Below, one piece after another: positions 7,722 through 11,660 of a DNA stretch of 11,660 nt. The position numbers and the translations under genes are program-made. How positions within the stretch are numbered: position 1 is the stretch's first letter; every line of letters begins with the position of its first letter. Location: positions 1 to 11,660 of the forward strand of contig JAZRPJ010000127.1 of the NCBI GenBank assembly GCA_045649205.1. Direction: 5' to 3'. Source of the stretch: Flemingiibacterium sp045649205. Its GTDB lineage: Bacteria > Bacillota > Clostridia > Oscillospirales > CAG-272. The notes below the pieces were generated by a model. The model ran no database searches and had not been told where the DNA came from. It was given only the letters and a program-made list of their open reading frames with translations.

Positions 7722-7744
7722 CTACAAAAATCGCTCACTGTCAA
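7716..7744 (-). promoter_or_regulatory. Perfect-consensus sigma-A promoter of the oxidoreductase gene
   Basis: The -35 TTGACA (7744-7739) and -10 TATAAT (7721-7716) both match consensus exactly and are 17 bases apart. Transcription would start near 7709, giving a leader of about 65 bases before the ATG at 7643. It lies 43 bases past the DAHP synthase stop codon. No convincing terminator separates the two genes, so some read-through from upstream is possible. Confidence 0.88.
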
Positions 7745-7787
7745 TACACAAACGGAATATTTCTCCATATAAGTGACATTCACACAG

Positions 7788-8816
7788 TTACAGCTTATCT
7801 GCAATATCGAGAATCAGCTCTTCGGTCTTCTCCCAACCAAGGCAGGGGTCGGTGATAGATTTACCGTAAATACATTCCTCAGGCTTCTGTGCTCCATCCT
7901 CAATGTAGCTCTCTATCATAAGTCCCTTCACAAGTTTCTTAACATCGTCAGAGTGGCGGCAGCTGTGAAGCACTTCCTTTGCAATTCGCGGCTGCTCCAT
8001 CCACTTCTTGCCTGAATTTGAATGGTTGGTGTCAACAATAACCGCAGGATTGCGTAAACCGGATTTTTCGTAGATCTCCGCAAGGTGAATAAGGTCCTCA
8101 TAGTGATAGTTCGGCATAGACTGACCGTGCTTGTTGACGTATCCGCGGAGAATTGCATGGGCAAGAGGATTTCCCTGGCTCTCAACCTCCCATCCTCTGT
8201 AGATGAATGTATGAGGATGCTGAGCCGCCGTGATAGAGTTCATCATAACGGAAATATCTCCGGCAGTGGGATTCTTCATGCCAACGGGTATATCAAGGCC
8301 GCTTGCGGTAAGGCGATGCTTCTGATTTTCAACCGATCTTGCGCCGATTGCAACATAACATAAAACATCTGAAAGGTATCTGTAGTTTTCAGGATACAGC
8401 ATCTCATCGGCACAGGTGAATCCCGTTTCACTAATGGCTCTGATATGAAGATTTCTGATTGCAACAAGTCCCTTCAGCATATCCTCTCCCTTATGTGGGT
8501 CAGGCTGATGAAGCATACCTTTATATCCGTCACCGGTGGTTCTCGGCTTATTTGTGTAGATTCTGGGGATAATAAAAATTTTATCCGCAACCTTTTCCTG
8601 CACGCCTCTCAGCCGTGAAATATAATCTATTACGCTGTCATCCTTATCTGCCGAGCAGGGGCCGATAATTAAAACAAATCTGTCGTCCTTCCCCTCAAAA
8701 ATCGCCTTCAGCTCCGCATCCCGCTTTTCTTTAATTTCCTCAAGCTTCCATGTGATGGGATACTGTTCTTTGATTTCGCTTGGGATAGGTAATTTGCGTT
8801 TGAAATTCATGTTCAT
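7788..8816 (-). CDS. 3-deoxy-7-phosphoheptulonate (DAHP) synthase, type I
   Basis: 342 residues, close to E. coli AroG/AroF/AroH. It condenses phosphoenolpyruvate with erythrose 4-phosphate to give DAHP, the first step of the shikimate pathway, in the cytoplasm. Visible motifs are GPCSADKDDS (52-61), KPRTTGDGYKG (90-100), GARSVENQ (158-165), PVGMKNPTAGDI (177-188), DTNHSNSGK (262-270), MIESYIEDGAQ (300-310) and SITDPCLGW (320-328). By analogy to AroG the metal ligands would be Cys54, His265, Glu302 and Asp323, all present. There is no fused ACT or chorismate mutase domain. ATG at 8816 has GGAGG 9 bases upstream; a second ATG two codons on is too far from it. It lies 109 bases after the ACT gene in the same orientation, with a large inverted repeat in the gap, so it may be both read through from the T-box unit and separately controlled. 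Which AroG/F/H feedback type it represents is not clear. Confidence 0.96.
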   Translation of the reverse strand: MNMNFKRKLPIPSEIKEQYPITWKLEEIKEKRDAELKAIFEGKDDRFVLIIGPCSADKDDSVIDYISRLRGVQEKVADKIFIIPRIYTNKPRTTGDGYKGMLHQPDPHKGEDMLKGLVAIRNLHIRAISETGFTCADEMLYPENYRYLSDVLCYVAIGARSVENQKHRLTASGLDIPVGMKNPTAGDISVMMNSITAAQHPHTFIYRGWEVESQGNPLAHAILRGYVNKHGQSMPNYHYEDLIHLAEIYEKSGLRNPAVIVDTNHSNSGKKWMEQPRIAKEVLHSCRHSDDVKKLVKGLMIESYIEDGAQKPEECIYGKSITDPCLGWEKTEELILDIADKL

Positions 8817-8852
8817 ATTAATTTGCCTCCGTCAATGCATTTGCCTTACAGC

Positions 8853-8886
8853 ATGACCTCACCTGCGAAATTACAAGTGAGGTCAT
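8853..8886. repeat. 13-bp inverted repeat in the leader of the DAHP synthase gene
   Basis: Bases 8853-8865 and 8874-8886 are inverse complements: ten perfect pairs (ATGACCTCAC / GTGAGGTCAT) plus three more inner pairs, one of them G-U, around an 8-base loop. No U-tract follows on either strand, so it is not a terminator. It lies 37 bases upstream of the DAHP synthase ATG, between ACT and DAHP synthase genes, and could be a repressor operator or an mRNA hairpin acting on expression or stability. Confidence 0.7.
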
Positions 8887-8897
8887 CGTGTGGTATC

Positions 8898-8925
8898 GGT
8901 ATACTCCGCTTAAATAAAATTCCAA
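8898..8925 (-). promoter_or_regulatory. Weak candidate promoter for DAHP synthase
   Basis: TTGGAA (8925-8920) and TATACC (8903-8898) match four of six consensus bases each with a 16-base spacer, directly after the ACT stop codon. The inverted repeat at 8853-8886 would fall just downstream of its start site, a sensible operator position. The match is weak and may be chance. Confidence 0.25.
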
Positions 8926-9357
8926 TTAAAGCTTACAAATATCCGCTTCGCTTATCATCTTGAAGCCGGCACCTGTGAGAGCTGCTTCCGCTGCCCCGTT
9001 TTCCTCTACTCTTAACACCACATAAGCGTGCTTTTCAGTGCGCGCCATAAACGCATACATATATTCAACATTGATATCTGCCTTGTCAAGAACATCAAGA
9101 GCCGCAGTAAGCTTGCCGGGAGCATCGCCGATCTTCACTCCCACAACATCAACAGCTTTGATGAGATAATGCTGTTCATTAAGAATCTTTTCCGCCGCAT
9201 CGGTGTCGTTTACAATAAGGCGAAGAATACCGAATTCTTCTGTTTCTGCGATGGATAAAGCTCTTATGTTTACATTGTTCTTTGCGAGAATATCAGTGAC
9301 TGAAACGATGGAACCCTTTCTGTTCTGAAGAAATACCGTTAACTGCTTGATTGCCAT
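8926..9357 (-). CDS. Two-domain ACT protein, probable aromatic amino acid sensor
   Basis: 143 residues made of two tandem ACT domains: about 1-66 (KQLTVFLQNRKGSIVSVTDIL at the start) and about 70-140 (VGVKIGDAPGKLTAALDVL). Each shows the beta-alpha-beta pattern with a Gly-rich turn before the first helix where ACT domains bind amino acids. No catalytic domain is attached. Stand-alone proteins of this type are often found next to phenylacetate-CoA ligase genes in anaerobes; a role in sensing phenylalanine or another aromatic ligand is inferred. The ATG at 9357 has AAAGGAG 7 bases upstream, and the gene starts 19 bases after the PaaK stop codon, so the two are almost certainly one transcript under the T-box. 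The partner it regulates, if any, is unknown; the ligase or the downstream DAHP synthase are candidates. Confidence 0.9.
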   Translation of the reverse strand: MAIKQLTVFLQNRKGSIVSVTDILAKNNVNIRALSIAETEEFGILRLIVNDTDAAEKILNEQHYLIKAVDVVGVKIGDAPGKLTAALDVLDKADINVEYMYAFMARTEKHAYVVLRVEENGAAEAALTGAGFKMISEADICKL

Positions 9358-9376
9358 AGCTATACTCCTTTCAAAA

Positions 9377-10684
9377 TCATACTAACTTGCGCTTGTCAAT
9401 AACACGAACTGCCTTGCCTTCACTTCTTGCAATACTCTTGGGTGCAACCAAATGAACAGCGGGATTGATGCCAAGCATTGTCTTCATGGCATTGGCAAGA
9501 GCCTTTTCTTTTGCGAGAACCTCGCTCACCTTATCGGTAAACTGCTCGGGAGTCATTTCAACGTGTACATCAAAGGTATCCGTATTCTTTTCTCTGTCAA
9601 CCACGATCTGGTAGTTAGGCTGATAGCCTTCGTTTAAAAGCACAGTTTCTATCTGGCTCGGGAAGACATTGACGCCGCGGATGATAAGCATATCATCCGT
9701 TCTGCCCATAGGCTTCGCCATTTTGACAAGAGTACGTCCGCAGGAGCATTTCTTACGGGAGAGTACGCAGATATCGCGGGTACGGTAACGAAGGAGGGGG
9801 AATGCTTCCTTATCAAGAGAGGTAAATACCAGCTCGCCCTTGCTTCCCTCGGGAAGAACCTCACCCGTTTCGGGGTCGATGATCTCCGCATAGAAGTGGT
9901 CCTCATTTATATGCATACCGGTCTGCTCACTGCACTCGAAAGCAACACCGGGGCCGGAGGTTTCGGTAAGACCATATATATCGTAAGCCTTGATGCCGAG
10001 GGTTTCTTCAATATTATGACGCATTTCCTCCGTCCAGGGTTCTGCACCGAAGATTCCGGCTTTAAGCGGAATATCTTCGGGCTTATAGCCCTGCTCCTTC
10101 AGCGTTTCGCCAATATAAGCCGCATAGGAAGGAGTGCAGCAGATGATAGTTGCACTTAAGTCCATCATAAACTGGATCTGACGCTCCGTATTGCCGGAAG
10201 ACATGGGAAGGGTCAAGCATCCGACCTTATGCGAGCCGCCGTTAAGACCGGGGCCGCCGGTGAAAAGTCCGTAACCGTAAGCCACCTGGCATACGTCTTT
10301 TTTTGTTCCGCCCACAGCAGTAATAGCGCGTGCGCAGCAATCTTCCCAAAGATCAACGTCCTTCTGTGTGTAGAACGCAACTACACGGCGTCCTGTAGTT
10401 CCCGAAGTGGACTGAATACGAACGCAGTCCTCAAGAGGCTTTGCGAGAAGTCCGTAAGGATAAGCGTCACGAAGGTCAGCCTTGGTAAGGAACGGAAGCT
10501 TATGTAAATCCTCAATCCCTTTGATATCCTCGGGTTTAACGCCTTTTTTGTCCATAAGGTCACGGTAATAGGGTACGTTATCATAAACGTGCTTTACCTG
10601 CTTTACGAGCTTTTCTGACTGAAGCTTTCTCATTTCTTCAGCCGACATTGTTTCAATTTCTTTCTGGTAATAGTTTTGTGCCAT
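9377..10684 (-). CDS. paaK: Phenylacetate-CoA ligase (PaaK family)
   Basis: 435 residues, normal PaaK length. The enzyme activates phenylacetate (or a related arylacetate) with ATP and CoA to the CoA thioester via an acyl-adenylate. Motifs: STSGTTGRR phosphate loop (92-100), YGLTET (237-242), YRTRD (300-304), CSCGR (313-317), GRTDDMLIIRG (327-337) with NVFPSQIE (339-346), and GKAVRV (423-428), whose Lys424 is a candidate catalytic lysine of the C-terminal subdomain. ATG at 10684 has AAAGGGTG 7 bases upstream. It is the first gene after a T-box leader with a Phe specifier, so it should be expressed when tRNA-Phe is uncharged. That fits use of phenylacetyl-CoA for making phenylalanine by reductive carboxylation, a route known in rumen anaerobes, more than catabolism. 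Exact substrate (phenylacetate, 4-hydroxyphenylacetate or indoleacetate) is inferred only from the specifier. The carboxylating 2-oxoacid:ferredoxin oxidoreductase is not in this window. Confidence 0.93.
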   Translation of the reverse strand: MAQNYYQKEIETMSAEEMRKLQSEKLVKQVKHVYDNVPYYRDLMDKKGVKPEDIKGIEDLHKLPFLTKADLRDAYPYGLLAKPLEDCVRIQSTSGTTGRRVVAFYTQKDVDLWEDCCARAITAVGGTKKDVCQVAYGYGLFTGGPGLNGGSHKVGCLTLPMSSGNTERQIQFMMDLSATIICCTPSYAAYIGETLKEQGYKPEDIPLKAGIFGAEPWTEEMRHNIEETLGIKAYDIYGLTETSGPGVAFECSEQTGMHINEDHFYAEIIDPETGEVLPEGSKGELVFTSLDKEAFPLLRYRTRDICVLSRKKCSCGRTLVKMAKPMGRTDDMLIIRGVNVFPSQIETVLLNEGYQPNYQIVVDREKNTDTFDVHVEMTPEQFTDKVSEVLAKEKALANAMKTMLGINPAVHLVAPKSIARSEGKAVRVIDKRKLV

Positions 10685-10760
10685 TTCAAATCACCCTTTC
10701 TTAAAATTTCCTTTTACAAAATACTTGCCTGATTTAAGAATTCGGATTGTGAGCAGAACA

Positions 10761-10803
10761 AACAAAAATCGTCCTCCGCATTCCGAAAAGAATACAGAGG
10801 ACG
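10761..10803 (-). terminator. T-box-controlled terminator upstream of paaK
   Basis: In the transcript, CGUCCUC (10803-10797) pairs with GAGGACG (10776-10770) and AUUC with GAAU further in, closing on a UUUUCG-rich loop; AUUUUUGUUUGUU (10769-10757) follows. The 5' arm CCUC can alternatively pair with GAGG just before the T-box motif, giving the antiterminator. This is the usual mutually exclusive arrangement. Confidence 0.88.
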
Positions 10804-11046
10804 AGAAAATTCAATCCCGTGGTACCACCTCAGTTCGCCGTCATCTCACGAAAACGGCCTTGTCAGGTACAGGCATACCCTTGTTCTGTGACGGGAACTC
10901 CCGTTGCATCCTACTTAAGATCTCTCTTGTTCAGCGCACTGCTTGCAGAAGGAATTCAATAAGGTCTTCCCCATTGCCTCGCACCAACCGGCAACTCTCT
11001 ATAGGGGCTTCCCAAATTTACTGGTTTCTGCTCCATCGCATTTACT
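10761..11046 (-). promoter_or_regulatory. T-box riboswitch leader, Phe (UUC) specifier
   Basis: This fills the 438-base gap between the acyl-CoA ligase and paaK. Stem I is closed by GCAGAA (11031-11026) with UUCUGC (10950-10945). It contains the AG bulge AGAGAG (11000-10995) and an apical stem UUGCC/GGCAA around GGUUGGUGCGA (10989-10979). On its 3' side the specifier loop reads GAA-UUC-C, so the specifier is UUC at 10954-10952, a phenylalanine codon. The T-box motif AGGUGGUACCACGG lies at 10830-10817. Its UGGU (10827-10824) would pair with an NCCA end whose discriminator is A, as in tRNA-Phe. A stem III-like GCCGU...ACGGC lies before it. The terminator/antiterminator switch follows. By established T-box logic, uncharged tRNA-Phe turns paaK and the ACT gene on. 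The leader class is clear; the specifier call rests on alignment by eye. Confidence 0.93.
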
Positions 11047-11052
11047 ATCAAG

Positions 11053-11081
11053 ATTATATCACACTAAAGGGCTAAAGTCAA
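11053..11081 (-). promoter_or_regulatory. Extended -10 sigma-A promoter of the T-box/paaK unit
   Basis: The -35 TTGACT (11081-11076) and consensus -10 TATAAT (11058-11053) are 17 bases apart, and the spacer ends TGA, giving an extended -10. Start of transcription is predicted near 11046, about 15 bases before Stem I of the T-box. Control is therefore probably at termination rather than initiation. Confidence 0.88.
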
Positions 11082-11122
11082 TAGCTTTTACAAAATTTTT
11101 TTATTTTTTATCAGCTGTGTTC

Positions 11123-11660
11123 TCACTTGCCCATTTTTTCCATGTCGTTTTTGCGGATCTCAACGCGTCTTACCTTGCCGCTGATGGTCTTGGGAAGCTC
11201 GTCGACAAACTCAACGATTCTCGGATACTTATAAGGTGCAGTATGTGTTTTAACATATTCCTGAATTTCTTTTTTCAGCTCATCCGTACCTTCGTTTCCT
11301 TTTACGAGAACGATCGTTGCTTTTACGATCTGTCCGCGAACCTCATCGGGAACGGGTGTGATCGCACATTCAAGAACGTAAGGGAGCTCCATGATTACGC
11401 TTTCGATCTCGAAAGGTCCGATGCGGTATCCCGAAGACTTGATGACATCGTCGATACGTCCCACATACCAAAGATAACCGTCTTCATCCATGGTCGCCTG
11501 GTCACCGGTGTGGTAGTAGCCGTCATGCCATACATCATTAGTCTTTTCTTCATCAAGGTAATAGCCGATGAAAAGACCGCAAGGGATGTGATCCTTTGTA
11601 CGGATGCAGATCTCACCGGTATCGCCGGTTTGGCACTCGTTGCCATCGGGGTCGAGGTCA
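11123..11660 (-). CDS. AMP-forming acyl-CoA ligase, MACS-like (C-terminal 178 residues; 5' end outside window)
   Basis: An open frame runs from the right edge (first full codon at 11659) to TGA at 11123. A Met at 11491 is internal: the codons upstream of it continue the family pattern (TGDTGEICIR, then HDGYYHTGDQAT). The fragment holds the end of the adenylation domain and the mobile C-terminal domain: HTGD, VGRIDDVIKSSGYRIGPFE (hinge region), and PKTISGKVRRVEIR with the catalytic lysine at fragment residue 162. This pattern fits medium-chain acyl-CoA synthetases/acetyl-CoA synthetase relatives, which convert a carboxylic acid, ATP and CoA to acyl-CoA, AMP and pyrophosphate. Substrate cannot be judged without the N-terminal part. 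It lies 42 bases upstream of the paaK promoter with no clear terminator between. It is therefore a neighbour in the same direction and may be a second acid-activating enzyme of the locus. Confidence 0.9.
   Translation of the reverse strand, partial: DLDPDGNECQTGDTGEICIRTKDHIPCGLFIGYYLDEEKTNDVWHDGYYHTGDQATMDEDGYLWYVGRIDDVIKSSGYRIGPFEIESVIMELPYVLECAITPVPDEVRGQIVKATIVLVKGNEGTDELKKEIQEYVKTHTAPYKYPRIVEFVDELPKTISGKVRRVEIRKNDMEKMGK

Noticed and set aside
7745..7787. Terminator after DAHP synthase
   Set aside because: Only 3-4 bp stems (for example GGA/TCC around 7766) without a proper U-tract are present.
10725..11075. 116-codon open frame on the plus strand
   Set aside because: It runs antisense through the T-box leader and promoter, whose RNA features fully explain the stretch; the translation resembles no family I know.
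11123..11491. Short 122-residue gene starting at 11491
   Set aside because: The frame is open upstream to the window edge and the upstream residues continue the acyl-CoA ligase motifs, so this Met is internal.

Overview
The window looks like a chromosomal piece of a low-to-mid GC Gram-positive anaerobe, most likely a gut- or rumen-type member of the Clostridia. This is an inference from strong AAAGGAG/GGAGG ribosome binding sites, a complete T-box leader, textbook sigma-A promoters, hairpin/U-tract terminators, and anaerobe-typical genes (PaaK-like arylacetate-CoA ligase paired with an ACT protein, a MACS-type acyl-CoA ligase, DUF1622). Except for a possible gene tail at the extreme left edge, every gene lies on the minus strand, so the window is read from right to left.

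Right part (11660 to about 7790): the C-terminal 178 residues of an AMP-forming acyl-CoA ligase enter from the right edge. Then comes an extended -10 promoter and a T-box riboswitch whose specifier codon reads UUC (Phe). It controls a phenylacetate-CoA ligase (PaaK) followed 19 bases later by a two-ACT-domain protein. After a 109-base gap holding a 13-bp inverted repeat there is a type I DAHP synthase, the first enzyme of aromatic amino acid synthesis. A ligase switched on by uncharged tRNA-Phe, beside DAHP synthase, suggests that phenylacetate is activated in order to make phenylalanine (via phenylacetyl-CoA and phenylpyruvate) rather than to degrade it.

Middle (7744 to 6088): two single-gene units, each with its own promoter and strong terminator. 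One is a Gfo/Idh/MocA NAD(P)-dependent oxidoreductase with a perfect TTGACA-17-TATAAT promoter. The other is a small DUF1622 membrane protein.

Left part (6072 to 47): a two-gene unit of large secreted subtilisin-like proteins with a PA-domain insertion and C-terminal beta-sandwich domains (lactocepin/C5a-peptidase-like layout). The first gene has an I9-like propeptide and an intact Asp/His/Ser triad plus oxyanion Asn. The second, a paralogue 40 bases downstream, lacks the propeptide, has Thr in place of the nucleophilic Ser and Asp in place of the oxyanion Asn, and so looks like a secreted pseudoprotease. This active/inactive pair and the Phe T-box on PaaK are the two most interesting points. 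No tRNA, rRNA, CRISPR array, insertion sequence or phage gene was seen.
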